Shown here piece after piece: positions 32,069 through 42,006 of a DNA stretch of 64,000 nt (positions within the stretch are counted from its first letter, which is position 1; every line of letters begins with the position of its first letter). Where the stretch lies: the NCBI GenBank assembly GCA_963575745.1, contig CAUYUJ010015011.1, positions 296,877 through 360,876 on the forward strand, in the 5' to 3' direction. Both the position numbers and the translations under genes were made by a program. Origin of the DNA: Prorocentrum cordatum (lineage: Eukaryota > Sar > Dinophyceae > Prorocentrales > Prorocentraceae). Below the pieces are notes generated by a model. That model ran no database searches and was not told where the DNA came from. It was given only the letters and a program-made list of their open reading frames with translations.

Positions 32069-32345
32069 CCGGAGACCAGGACACAGATAAACCAGGACAC
32101 GGAGAACCATGGAAACGACACCCTTTTCTGCAAAGTCACATTTTTCAGAACCCGTGCATTGTTTGTTAGCTGCACTGCAGGATTCGGGTTTGTGTCCGGG
32201 TTTAGGGGTGTCTTGCAGGCTTTTGGGGCCTGTGTCCGGGTTTATTCTGGAAGTGTTGCAGTGCAGTATTTTGTTCGTGCCGCCGTTTTGAAAAATTGGT
32301 TCGAGGGATGTTGGGTGCCCGGGTCTAGCGTGTCCGGGTCTACGG
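32069..32345. mobile_element. T2 TIR element inserted in RNase H of element B
   Basis: About 277 bp with imperfect 31-32-bp inverted ends: left CCGGAGACCAGGACACAGAT..., right end in reverse complement CCGTAGACCCGGACACGCTA.... The interior repeats GTGTCCGGGTTTA (about 32199 and 32233), a subterminal motif related to the ends. Before it RNase H reads VDGSAF...GVVPLAS; after it DGEDHAFLML, RDCLGTV and GNRMADKY. The insertion therefore splits one domain. No coding capacity. Target duplication is unclear; CTAGC plus a C-rich run occurs at both flanks. Confidence 0.75.
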
Positions 32346-33543
32346 GGCTCTGGGAGCTAGCGCCCCGCACCAAGTAGCTAGTGATGGCGAGGACCACGCG
32401 TTTCTCATGCTCAGTCGCTTTTCGGAGTGGGACCCCGAGAATCCCCTAGAGGTATTCCGCGATTGCCTCGGGACCGTCGGGTGTGCCACCGACGCCGGTG
32501 AAGCTTTGAGCCATGACAACCCCAGGCAGCACCTCTGGAGGGAATGGTGGTCCGGCATTGGCCGTCAGGCCCAAGTTCATAAAGTGAAAGCCCACACATC
32601 AGAGTCGGCCGCTTCAACCGATCATGACGTGTGGATTGTTCGTGGAAACAGGATGGCAGACAAATATGCTAAGAAAGGGGCCTTGCTGTGGGGAATCCCA
32701 GAGCAGTGGCCTTTGTTCGTTTCAGATTGCAAGCGGATTGTGAGAGACTGTGCTATGTGGCATGGCCGAGCCCAGGCTGCTTTCGGTGCCTTGGAGCAGC
32801 CCGATTCGGAGGGCATCGCCGGCCCTGCGGACATCCAATTCGACGATGAATACTCCGAGGCCCTTTTAAAGGCATGCGAGCAAGCAGAAGTGCAGCCGTT
32901 CGAACGGCGCCCCGGCACCGCGGGAGCTTCGGGGTCCTCCCCCGCTCCGCCTCCGCCTCCTCCGCCTCGTCCTGCACCCAGGGACTTCCTCCATGTATCT
33001 GGGGTTCCCCGGGTGCTTAGAAACCACTCCATCGTCCAGGCCACGGTCCAGGCTGAAGATGGGGAAGCTCTCGACGATTTATTTTTTTGCAAGTGCTGTG
33101 GGGCCTCGGCGCATCAAAGTGCGCGGGGAGGCCTTCAAGCAAACTGCAAGGGATCAGGCCATACGGGGTATAAGACCCAGCGGTCGCGTTTAAAGCGCGG
33201 TTTGTTCCCGGGTCACAACCTGGGGAAGGCCACCGTGGGCACTCCCTTTGGGACGACAGATGATATGAAGGCTGTTTGGGGTCCTTTGCTTGGCTTTGAG
33301 CCTGGTGGGGGTGGTGCTGGTGGGGACGTGGATCTAAACAGTGATGCTGTAGAGGCGCCAGTTGCGGCCACGGAGGTGCCGCTCCCGACTTCAGCGATCG
33401 CTGAGCTTCCAACCTTGTCACCCCAACACATTGCTAGATTGCACGGTTTCGCTACTCCAGAGGCGCTTGTTGCTTGGGAGAGTGACCAGCGCCGTCGGGA
33501 AGTCGATCCGGCTGATTGGGATGAGGAGGATAGCATAGGCTAG
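32346..33543 (+). pseudogene. element B ORF2 part 3: rest of RNase H and C-terminal Cys cluster
   Basis: Frame resumes with DGEDHAF (Glu about 32389), RDCLGTV (Asp 32461), KVKAHT and GNRMADKY (His and Asp of the last RNase H strand and helix). A Pro-rich linker (about 32940-32980) precedes FFCKCCGASAHQSARGG...CKGSGHTG, a Cys/His cluster near 33085-33160. Stop TAG at 33541-33543 is the end of ORF2. The 3' UTR is only about 66 nt before the CCT tract. Confidence 0.75.
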
Positions 33544-33609
33544 CCTCCTGTTTTTGGCCTGCGTGCCAGGGGGTGTAGACCCACCCCGCGTCATCAGTAC
33601 CCTCAGTAC

Positions 33610-33655
33610 CCTCCTCCTCCTCCTCCTCCTCCTCCTCCTCCTCCTCCTCCTCCTT
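33610..33655. repeat. (CCT)n tract between elements B and C
   Basis: About 15 CCT triplets. It directly joins the 3' end of element B to the truncated 5' edge of element C. Confidence 0.97.
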
Positions 33656-34566
33656 GAAGCGTGCTATGTTTCTGTCTTTTGTCATCGGTACCGCTGTGCA
33701 GAATTTAGAGGCTTATCTTCCGTCGGCCTGCCAGTTGGCAGACCTACAGCAGGTGGTTGACCAGCTGGCAAGGAAGGCACTCCGTGGATTAGCGCACGAG
33801 GAGGTCGAGGGAGTGCACTCGTCGTGGTCAAATGAGCGCGTCAGAAAACACTGGAGGCTATACTCGCTAGTGGTTGAACTGAGGGTGCGTCGTCTTAAGA
33901 GACTCCAAGCCATCGCGAAACGACCTAAAAGGCACAGGCAGTGGATAGCGGCGCACTTCGGGGTCATGAACTGGGAGAGGGAGGAGACGATGACGGAGGA
34001 CGGGGGGCTCACGGAGAATGCTAATCCTTGGGCTCGTAGGGTACTAGAGGATCTGAAGGCCCTGCTCACTGTGGAGGACGCGGAGTGGTTCTTGTCGGAG
34101 CTTCGTATCACGTCTACTACTGAACCTACTAGTGACACGCATGCTTATCTTAGTGACCTGGTCTGCGAGACGGAGGCGAGGCAAGACTTTATTAAGGTCG
34201 ACGTGGGTCTCTTGAGGGCTCAGGACGTTCAAAAACCACCGGTGGATCGTGAGAGGGGGAGGTGATGGTTCGTGGAAATGTTTTTTCAATACTGAGAATG
34301 TGGAAGGGTGTTCGGCATCGTTTAGTCCGAGTAGGGCGTTGTCGGCACATATCCAACGTGTGCATCGAGGAACTGATGTGTATGCGTCGATTGTGGTGAC
34401 GAATCAGTGCCTCTATTGTGGTGATGTGTTTTCCTGTTATCAAGCTGCTTATCGTCATGTGATATCAAAGAGTGCCAGACCAGATAGACTTACGAGAGTG
34501 AGATATCTGGGCCCAGTGGTTCCGCCTACTACTCTTGATTGCCCGTTGTGCGAGTACTCGGCTTAA
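33656..34566 (+). pseudogene. element C: 5'-truncated LINE, RT thumb and zinc fingers
   Basis: Begins at the CCT tract inside the post-RT region (GTAVQNLEAYLPSACQLADL; LRVRRLKRLQ). The RT core is missing, as in 5'-truncated LINE insertions. A frame change at about 34240-34262 leads to CFFNTENVEGCSASF...HIQRVH (finger 1), CLYCGDVFSCYQAAYRHV (finger 2) and CPLCEYSA, where TAA at 34564-34566 interrupts finger 3. The same frame continues DLPDLHRHIVAH. Homologous by eye to element D 15842-16560. Confidence 0.7.
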
Positions 34567-35316
34567 GATTTACCTGATTTGCATCGGCATATCGTCGCTC
34601 ACGCGCCACCTCGCGCCCATGGCTCTCGAGGAGCCGCAGTGGGCCTTGAAGGGGGAGTGGAAGGCCAGCAGGAGGGCGGGCGCGAGAAGATGCTGACGGA
34701 GCTGGGCGGCGACGTGGGCGGCGGCAACAAGACGCAGATGCTAGAGAGGATGGTCAAAGTATTGGCGGCCCTGGCGCTGGCGCAGGCGGCGGAGCTCAGA
34801 GATCTGATCGCCGCCGTGTATTTGACGTTTTTGATCCCCGCGGCGTCGACCATCGCGAAGGCGATGAAGGAGGCGGGCAGGGACTACCACGCGCAGGCCA
34901 AGCGCATCAAGGAAGGAGGAGGAGGAGGAGGCAGTTCTGGAGGCCACGACATTCCAGGCCCGCCGTTCCTGCACGTGTTCAAGGCTATGATCAAGGCGGC
35001 GTACAGCGTGCAGGGCCTGTCGGAGGCGAGTCGCACAGTCGTCGAGAATTTTTGGAAGCAGCAGGTCCTGCAGCGCGAGCTTCACGACTTGGCCGAGCAG
35101 ATTCGTCATTGCCGCGCCAAGGACACGCGCAAGAAAGAGAGCCAGGCGGAGGTGATGCGCATCGCGATCTGTTTCAGCACGCAGTGGACGGACTTGCAGG
35201 ACGCGGTAGTAGAGGCGCTGAAGAAAGAGAACGGCGTCCTGAAGGTGGGGCCTCCTCCTCGTGGGCCACTCGAGAGGGAGGCGTCGAAGTTGCTGGAGGA
35301 GCTCAACAAAATGTGA
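34567..35316 (+). CDS. element C ORF-X: helical hypothetical protein
   Basis: In frame with the fingers across the TAA, so in the parent element it may have been the C-terminus of the same polyprotein; otherwise it starts at an ATG such as 34618 or 34690. It is predicted mostly helical: GGGNKTQMLERMVKVLAALA, AAVYLTFLIPAASTI (mildly hydrophobic), AKAMKEAGRDYHAQAKRI, a Gly-rich hinge, then FLHVFKAMIKAAYSV, LQRELHDLAEQIRHC and ESQAEVMRIAICF. It matches ORF-X of element D in both halves. No known family. The conserved reading frame suggests that it was under selection while the element was active. Confidence 0.55.
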   Translation, partial: DLPDLHRHIVAHAPPRAHGSRGAAVGLEGGVEGQQEGGREKMLTELGGDVGGGNKTQMLERMVKVLAALALAQAAELRDLIAAVYLTFLIPAASTIAKAMKEAGRDYHAQAKRIKEGGGGGGSSGGHDIPGPPFLHVFKAMIKAAYSVQGLSEASRTVVENFWKQQVLQRELHDLAEQIRHCRAKDTRKKESQAEVMRIAICFSTQWTDLQDAVVEALKKENGVLKVGPPPRGPLEREASKLLEELNKM

Positions 35317-35585
35317 GGCCTGGGCGACCACCTGCGCGTGTGAGACCTCCTGGAGGAGGCGTGCGTGAGGTGGGCAGCTCGGAGTCGCAGGTGCGGAGGC
35401 TTGCGGCTCGGCTAGAGGCTTTTTCAACGCGTATGGCGGCGTTGCTGCGCAGTGGCAGTGTGTCGCCTGGTGCTGCACTAACTTTTGTAAGACAGCAGGA
35501 AGGCCGTTTTAGGCCGGCTGTTGCCAAAGGGAAGGGACGGGGGCGGGGTGCGGCGAGGGGGCGGGGGCGGGGGGGATGGCAATGA
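35317..35585 (+). CDS. element C ORF-Y: RG-rich hypothetical protein
   Basis: In the minus-one frame relative to ORF-X, as in element D. Reads RPGRPPARVRPPGGG, a short helix (VRRLAARLEAF) and a basic tail KGKGRGRGAARGRGRGG to the TGA at 35583-35585. Unlike element D there is no ATG at the junction, so expression would need a frameshift or a start further in. Function unknown. Confidence 0.45.
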
Positions 35586-35764
35586 GGCTGGCGGCTTGTG
35601 CTATCGAGCCCACGTGTGGGCCATCCATGAGCCGTGGCGCTCGCAGGCCAGTCGCTGGACGCCCAGCGCAGGGAGCCTGTCGATCGTCTTCCGTTGGCGC
35701 GCTTTCAGTGCCTCACCGATGCCGTTGCTTGCAAAGACCTAGTGACATATGGCGTCAATGGTGC

Positions 35765-36112
35765 TCTATCTTATCTTATCTTATCTTATCTTACCTTCCT
35801 TATCCTCCTCCTCCTCCTCCCCCTCCCTCCCCCTCCTCCTCCTCCTCCTCCTCCTCCTCCTCCTCGTCGTCCTCCTCCTCCTCCTCCTCCTCTTAAACCC
35901 TCCACCTCTTCCTCCTCCTCCTCCTCATCCTCATCCTCATCCTCATCCTCATCCTCCCCCCCATTCCTCCTCCTCCTCCTCCTCCTCCTCCTCCTCCTCC
36001 TCTTCCTTCTCCTCCTCCTCCTCCTCCTCCTCCGCCTCGCTATCATCCTCTTCCTCCTCCTCCTCCTCCTCCTCCTCTTCCTCCTCCTCCTCCTCCCCCT
36101 CCCCCTCCCCAT
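35765..36112. repeat. (CTTAT)n and TCC-rich polypyrimidine tract
   Basis: 35765-35795 is a CTTAT pentamer run; 35805-36112 is TCC-rich with TCATCC interruptions. It follows the 3' end of element C just as 17808-18735 follows element D. Confidence 0.95.
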
Positions 36113-37650
36113 CATCTTCAGACCCAGGCCGCTTGCGGGGAGGGGGGGGGGGGCGCTGGGGATGGCCAGCGCCTCGCGCGGCGCGGCCATGGCCCAGAGC
36201 GGCGTCCCTTCTGCACGGCGGGGCGGCGCGAGGGCGCGAGGGCGCGAAGGTGATCGCGCGTCGCGCGTCGCGGGGCGCGGTGCGCGAAGGCAGGCGCATC
36301 AGGGGGGTGCGAGGACGATCGGGCGTCGCGCTTCGCGGTCTCGACCAGAGCGGCTGCCCTCCTCCAGCGGGAGGGGGGGGGTCGGCGCGAGAGCGCGCTG
36401 GGGCGTGGAGAGGACCGCGCGTCGCGGGGCGCGGTGCGCGAGGTCGGGCGGGCTGCCCAAGGAGTATGGGGGCAACGATCAAGCAGTGAGCTCACCATGG
36501 AGAGGCCCCCGCCTGAGCTCGAGGAGTGGTCCGATGAACAGAGGGCCTCATGATGCTCCAAGCCTTGCGCACCAGAAAGAGTTTCGAGCACCAACGGAGT
36601 ACCGAAACTGGAGGGTTTTCACGTGTATCGGGTCCTGGGAGGTGATACTCGTTCGACACTTCGCGCCATCGTGTCGGGCAGACTTCGTTTCGGTATTTTC
36701 CTGTGGGCAAGTCCCACGCGTTTTGCTGGTTCATGTGTTTGTTCAGCCAGACTCGGATGGCAGTGGGGTGCTTGCAGCAGGATGTATCGAAAAGGCGCCG
36801 TGAGAGGCCGCCAGAGTTGCCCAGGCGCTTGAGTCGGAAGGCGCTGGCGAGGTCAGCCTTGTACAGTTCGTCGACGGGCCCACGGCGGTGCAAACCGGCA
36901 GGAGAGGTAGTGCAGCGGTATGCAGCAGTGGCGACAACGCAGCAGGCTGACCCTGGGACGGGCCGCTCGGTTGCGGCCATTGCGCGCGAGTTGAGGAACC
37001 AGATTCGCCTCGTGCTTCGGGGAGATCATACAGCTGCCTGTCTGGCAGCTGCAGCGATGAGCGCAGCGAGGCGTCGGACGACGCGGAGCTGACCATCTGC
37101 TTTTCCCCTGCGGTCGGCGCCATGGTGGCAGCCGCGCGCAGGGGCGACATCTCTGGGTAGCCAAGTGGTGTTTTGAGATGGGTGAGCGCGGCCAGCCAGA
37201 GCCCCCGAGGCGCCCACGAGGGTGGCAGAGTTTTATGTGTCGCGACGTTCGGCAAAGAGCATCATCAAAAGTGCAGCGCTGCCAGGCTCGGGACGTAGCC
37301 AGAAGAGGAGGCTCCTCAGGATTGCAGCCACTCGACAACGAGGTCGATGACAAGTACCAAGGCCCTCCGCTGTTGCATATACGAGCGAGGGAGCGGCGGT
37401 TTCGTAGGCAGTCTGCGAGGCTTTGACCTCTGCCCTGCGCCAGTTCCAGTTCCCAATGTCGTGGTCAGCACCACTCTCCCGAACTCTGGGGCAAGATCTT
37501 CATCCTTGCCCAGGGGCCATGCTACTGCTATGTACGGCAATGCTGGGGCAATCCTACGCCTTGCAAGCGGAGAACTGATCTCGCACCTTGTGCAAAACTG
37601 AAGGCTGGACTGCCGGAAGACTTTGAACAGCGCGGGCAAGGTAATGAAAT
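36113..37650. other. unassigned GC-rich stretch
   Basis: 36240-36450 contains two copies of CGCGTCGCGGGGCGCGGTGC about 150 bp apart. Overlapping frames on both strands (minus 36743-37255 and 36492-36980, plus 36703-37092) have no recognised domain. Possible decayed sequence. Confidence 0.35.
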
Positions 37651-38190
37651 TTCACGGCGCATCGTGCTCCCAAAGAGTCGGGATGCCCCGACTAGGCGCC
37701 TGAGTCAAGCGCCCGCCTGCGGAGAGCAACGTCCTCCTCGGCAGCATCCTGCACTCGTTACGGGGAAGGCCGAGGAAAAGGAGGAGGCGACGACGAGGGA
37801 GGGAGGCGAGCGAACGCCTACGTCGAGCGGCCTGGGGCTGGGAGCGCATTGCCTTGCCGCACCCCGCCAGCCATCTGCGCCGCCAAAACAAACGCATCAC
37901 AAGGAGGGGGGAAGGGGGGCGGGAAGCAGGAGGAGGAGGAGGCATCGCGCCTGCACGCGGCCTCCGGGCCCAGGAGAAGAGAAAAGAGGAGGAGGAAGCA
38001 GAGGGAGGAGGAGGAGAGGGAGGGGGAGGGGCAGGACGCAAGCAGGCAGGCAAGCAGGCGGCAACGGGGGAAGCACGGCCGCGGGGTGTGAGCCACCAGG
38101 CCCCGCTGGTTAGGCGCGCGTGCTGGGGAAGGGCGGGCGGGGGAGGGGGAGCGGGGGGAGCCGGCGCCTTCAGTCGTCGCCCCGGTCGGG
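37651..38190. other. unassigned, GGA-rich in part
   Basis: 37900-38040 is loosely GGAGGA/GCAGG-rich. No gene recognised. Confidence 0.4.
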
Positions 38191-38193
38191 CTG

Positions 38194-38314
38194 GTCGCGA
38201 GTGGGTCGCGGACGGGTCGCCGGCGGGTCGCGGGCGGGTCGTGGGTGTGTCGCGGGCGCGTCGCGAGTGGGTCGTTGGCAGGTGGCGGGTGGGTCGTGGG
38301 CGGGTTGCCGGCGA
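38194..38314. repeat. 11-bp tandem array, GTCGCGGGYGG type
   Basis: Eleven units such as GTCGCGAGTGG, GTCGCGGACGG, GTCGTGGGCGG. A second array with the same word inverted is at 55985-56125. Peptides read from it (VGRGRVAG-like) are by-products. Confidence 0.9.
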
Positions 38315-38504
38315 GGATGACGACAGCAACAAGCAAACATCAAACAGGAATAATCACCCTCACCGCGGAAGCTGTGTTCTGGCACGCACCCAGGGGTGAT
38401 CTAAGACTGCTCGGCCCCCTCGCTCGGATAATGCGACCAAACAGCGTCAGCATCCTAAGCACGAGTGGTAAAGGTGCCAGCTCAGGCAGGGGTCCACATA
38501 CCTC

Positions 38505-38612
38505 AGGAGGGGGAAAAATACAGACACAATTAATCGTCGATCCCCAGGACAATGTGGCAAGTGGGGGGGAAGCCAAAAACCCAGAAAATATTGAAACATA
38601 TGGGGAATCCTG
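38505..38612. repeat. dispersed repeat R4, copy 1
   Basis: Shares CAGACACAATTAATCGTCG, CCCAGGA, AAGTGGGGGG and GAAAATATTG in order with 44845-44955, same orientation. Confidence 0.85.
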
Positions 38613-39181
38613 AGCGTCCCAGGACCCCTTCAATACCGAAGGTCAGCCGAGCCTTCGGGGTGCTGCGTGCATCGGGCTCGTGCTGGCGGGGTCCGTGCGG
38701 CATCTGGCCGACTGTGGACCGCATCCTTTAGCAGTGTGCGTCGGCTTCGTAGGATCAGCCTCCTCGGGGAACAGCCTCGAGGGCAGTTGAGAAGTTTCGC
38801 TCATTTTGCTAAGATGCAACGAGGTCAGTGTTCTCTCTCCTTCGAACACTTGGCATCGCTCGGACGTGTGCATGTTATTCTCGGCGAGGACCTTCGAGGA
38901 GTATCCTCGACCATCTGTCGAACAAAACACGCACGACACCGAAAAAAACACAGGGACGTCCGAGCGATGGCCAGAACATGGTCCCCATGAGCAAGAACAA
39001 AAACACGGGGCCGCAGAAAGGCGCCCATCACCGTGGCGCTGCTGCAGCGCAGCCTGTCAGGCGGCGAGCTGCTGCTGTCCGGGGTCGCTCGGGAGAAGGG
39101 CTGGCCGACAGGCTGCAGCAGGCAGCTCAACCGTTTCGCGGAGGCGGGGATTCACAAAAACAAGTTCCGAGTCATTGAAGA
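38613..39181. other. unassigned stretch
   Basis: No recognised gene; short frames on both strands without domains. Confidence 0.35.
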
Positions 39182-39367
39182 TTCGGATGCAACTCTTGGG
39201 ATTTGGACGCCCGAAATGGGTACGGAAAGAATGGGTACAATGCCCAACCCACGCAATCCTGTTTAATCCGGCTTGATCCGAGGCCCACTCCGGCGTAACA
39301 GCCCCCAAATGAGGCTTAATCCTTTTTAATCCCTCCGACGAAAAACTTCCAGCAGTTGCCTCCTAAG
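39182..39367. mobile_element. T1 TIR element, diverged copy
   Basis: Left end TTCGGATGCAACTCTTGGGA, right end CAGCAGTTGCCTCCTAAG. The interior is partly replaced but keeps TCCGAGGCCCACTCCGGCGT and GGCTTAATCC. Confidence 0.6.
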
Positions 39368-40122
39368 TGAAGAGGCGAGAGGAGTTTGGCGGGCCTTCGT
39401 CCGGAAACGATCAATGGTCGAGGCCAGCGCCATAGTGATGGCCTGTGGCACGGCCTGGGTCAGTCTGCCGACCCTTCCGCTGTTCGGGCACCGCTGCGTG
39501 CTGGGGGGGCTGGCAGCGAGGCTCGCCAGAGGTTTGGCACCGTGGAGGCGCGGATGGGGCCATGGAGCGGGACAGGGATCGCCAGGGAGGCGGAGAGACG
39601 TGGGTGGCGGACGACACCATCAGAATGGCAGTGTTCGCCGAACCGCTGGCGCCTGCAGTGGACATCCCGTCCCAAGCCAGCAGCGCTGCGCGGCACAGGC
39701 AGCATCGTCGCGACGAGGCCAAGGGGCGACAAGGATTTGCGATGGCGAGGAGGGCGGCGGCACCGGGCGGAGAGCCAGCGGCGCTGGACCGACGGCCATC
39801 GCAGGCTCACAGTCGGCCCGGACTAGTAGGTCGACCCTGCCAGCTCAAGGGTACCCTTGTGCCCTGTGCCTCGCGACACATGGCTTCTTACACTCCAATG
39901 GCGATGTGGCCTTCGGAAGGGTCTTGTGTCCTCTCGCGTGTCCTCTCCAATGAAGTCCGGCTGCATTCCCAGGCCATCGCAGGCCCAGCGCCGAGGCCTG
40001 GTAGCCAGAAAGGTAGCCGGAGAGGCGGCCAGCGCCTCGCGACCGCAGTGGCTGTTCGGGGCCCGTGCGCGGCGCCGCGGCGGGCCGCCGAGAACAGAGC
40101 GGACGGTTTCGGGTGGATGGCG
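39368..40122. other. unassigned stretch between two T1 copies
   Basis: A plus frame 39445-40194 and minus frames of similar length overlap; Ala/Arg/Gly-rich, no domain. The plus frame runs into the T1 copy, so its end at least is not native. Confidence 0.35.
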
Positions 40123-40324
40123 CTTCCACTTCAACTTCTGGGAGGTCAACTTCTGTTTTCGCCCCGGTCCGACATCCCGCTTAATCCAGCCTAATCCCGC
40201 TGAGTCTGGCTTAATCTAGCTTAATCCTGCTTGGTCCGAGGCCCTTTCCAGCGCAACAGCTCCCAAATGGGGCTTAATCCTTCTTAATCTATCCGACGAA
40301 ACCTCCCAGTAGTTGCCTTCTAAG
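40123..40324. mobile_element. T1 TIR element, copy 3
   Basis: Left CACTTCAACTTCTGGGAGGT, right CCTCCCAGTAGTTGCCTTCT; interior TTCTGTTTTCGCCCCGGTCC, repeated GCTTAATCC, then TGGTCCGAGGCCCTTTCC. Same orientation as the copies at 9454 and 52438. Confidence 0.75.
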
Positions 40325-40429
40325 TTCAGCTTCCCCGATTCACAAGCGGCGAACATCTAATGGTCTTTGTCACATCCCGCCATTGTGCTTGGGTCGTGGG
40401 TCAGACTCCTCAGGGATGATTCTAGTGGT

Positions 40430-41265
40430 CTCTTCGGAGCGCCCTCTGGGGCTTCTTGGGGACAGCTTTAACGCCTCCTGGGAGTCTCTTCGTGGCCTCT
40501 TGGGAGCCTCTTGGAGGCCTCTTGGGGCTTCCTGGCGGCCTCTTGTCTCCTCTCGAGGCCTCTTGGGGCCTTCTCAGAGCCTTTCAGGGCCGTGCGCTCG
40601 AACTGTCCGTTCAGGTCCTCCGTCTTGGCCCCCTGTTGAAGCCGTCTTGGGCGTCTTGGGGACCTCTTGGCCAGTCTTGGAGGCCTCTTGGGCTGTTTGG
40701 GGCCCTTTGGGCCGTATGGGGGCCCTGGTGCAGGCCTCACGGGCCGTCTTGGGGCGATCTTGGGGGCCTCTTGGGCCGTCTTAAACACCTAAGAGCAATC
40801 AATGAGGTTTGCCTCGTTGGCCCTCATGGGAGGCCTCTTGGAGGCCTCTTGGAGCTGGGCGCTTGCGCCCGCCTTTTTCGTTTCCTGCCCTAGTTCTGCG
40901 GCTTTCTCCCTCCTCTCCCTCCTTCTCCTGCTTTTCTCGTCCCCTCCCCTTCTCTCCTTCCCGGCGTTTGCGCGAATGCGCCGCCAGCGCGCATAGTTTT
41001 TGAAGTCCTCGCGATAGCACTGGTGCAATCCGGCCGAGGCCCCGGGCTACAGCCGGGCTGTCCCAGCGTTCGTTCTGGTTTGACCCCTTCCATCCATGTC
41101 GTAGGACAAAAAAAGCCTCTTGGAGCGTCTTGGGTGCATCTTGGGCCGTCTTGAGGCCATCCTGGGCGTCTCGGACTGATCGCTCGGCGATCCGGTGCCC
41201 TCTTGGACCGTCTTGGGGGGCGCTTGGGCCCTCTTTGGCCCGCCTTGGAGCCCTCTTTGGCCCGA
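40430..41265. repeat. CCTCTTGGG-type arrays
   Basis: 40430-40860 and 41115-41265. Contains GCTCGAACTGTCCGTTC (about 40595), a non-repetitive core also present at about 59650 and, inverted, at about 51635. The middle part, 40860-41110, is CTCC-rich and unassigned. Confidence 0.75.
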
Positions 41266-41402
41266 GCACGGTATGCGACAAGACTCGACGCGCCCCAGGG
41301 GGCACGCGGGACGCCCCAGGAGATTTGCAAATTGGGGGTTCGGGCCCCGTGAGGAGTCCTCAGGCTTGAGCAAGGGGCCTGCTACTCCAGAGGTTGGGGC
41401 AA

Positions 41403-41500
41403 GGGAGCAAGGAGGAGGAGAAGGAGGAGGACTCCTTCTCCTCCTCCTCCTCCTCCTCCTCCTCCTCCTCCTCCTCCTCCTCCTCCTCCTCCTACTCCAG
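41403..41500. repeat. GGA run facing TCC run (inverted) plus (TCC)n
   Basis: GGAGGAGAAGGAG followed after five bases by CTCCTTCTCCTCC, then a perfect TCC run. Flanks repeat GCAAGGGGCCTGCTACTC at about 41366 and 41538. Confidence 0.85.
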
Positions 41501-41884
41501 AGGTCCTCCGCGTGAGGACTGGGACTCAGAGGTGGAGCAAGGGGCCTGCTACTCTACCTCGTGCCTCAGGGGCACGGTGGCGGATCTCCGTATCCGCTCC
41601 CTCGCGGTTAGGATTCCGTGGCGCGATCCCGCGGACACGCGGTCGCATGAATACGTTCCGTGCGGGGCATCTGCGATGGGCAGTCCCGCAGGGCCGCGGC
41701 CATGGGGGCAGTCCCGCAGGGCCGCGGGTATTGATATTTTCGCTTTTGTCCACGATGAATCGCCGTCGCCTCGTCGGCCCCCTCTTGTTAGCATGCAATT
41801 TTGGGAGGTAATTTCAGCGTCGGCGCTGGCATAACCTTTGCGGCATGATTCTGCAGAATTCCGCGTAAGCCCACTTACGTAGCC
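41501..41884. other. unassigned stretch with 26-bp doublet
   Basis: GGGGCAGTCCCGCAGGGCCG-type unit is doubled at about 41678-41730. No gene. Confidence 0.45.
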
Positions 41885-42006
41885 TTGCTAAAGCCGGCTT
41901 TGTCCCAAGCTGGAGTTGGCTGAATCTGGCCGAATGCCCCCCGAATGAAGCTCAACAGTTCGGGACTGCTCGTTCTCACGAAAACCTCCCACGAGTTGCC
42001 TCCTAC
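41885..42006. mobile_element. T1 TIR element, partial copy
   Basis: Only the right part is clear: CGAAAACCTCCCACGAGTTGCCTCC. Left end not found. Confidence 0.45.

Noticed and set aside
32296-32310. GGTTCGAGG as a tRNA B box
   Set aside because: No matching A box or cloverleaf at the right distance, and it lies inside the T2 element.
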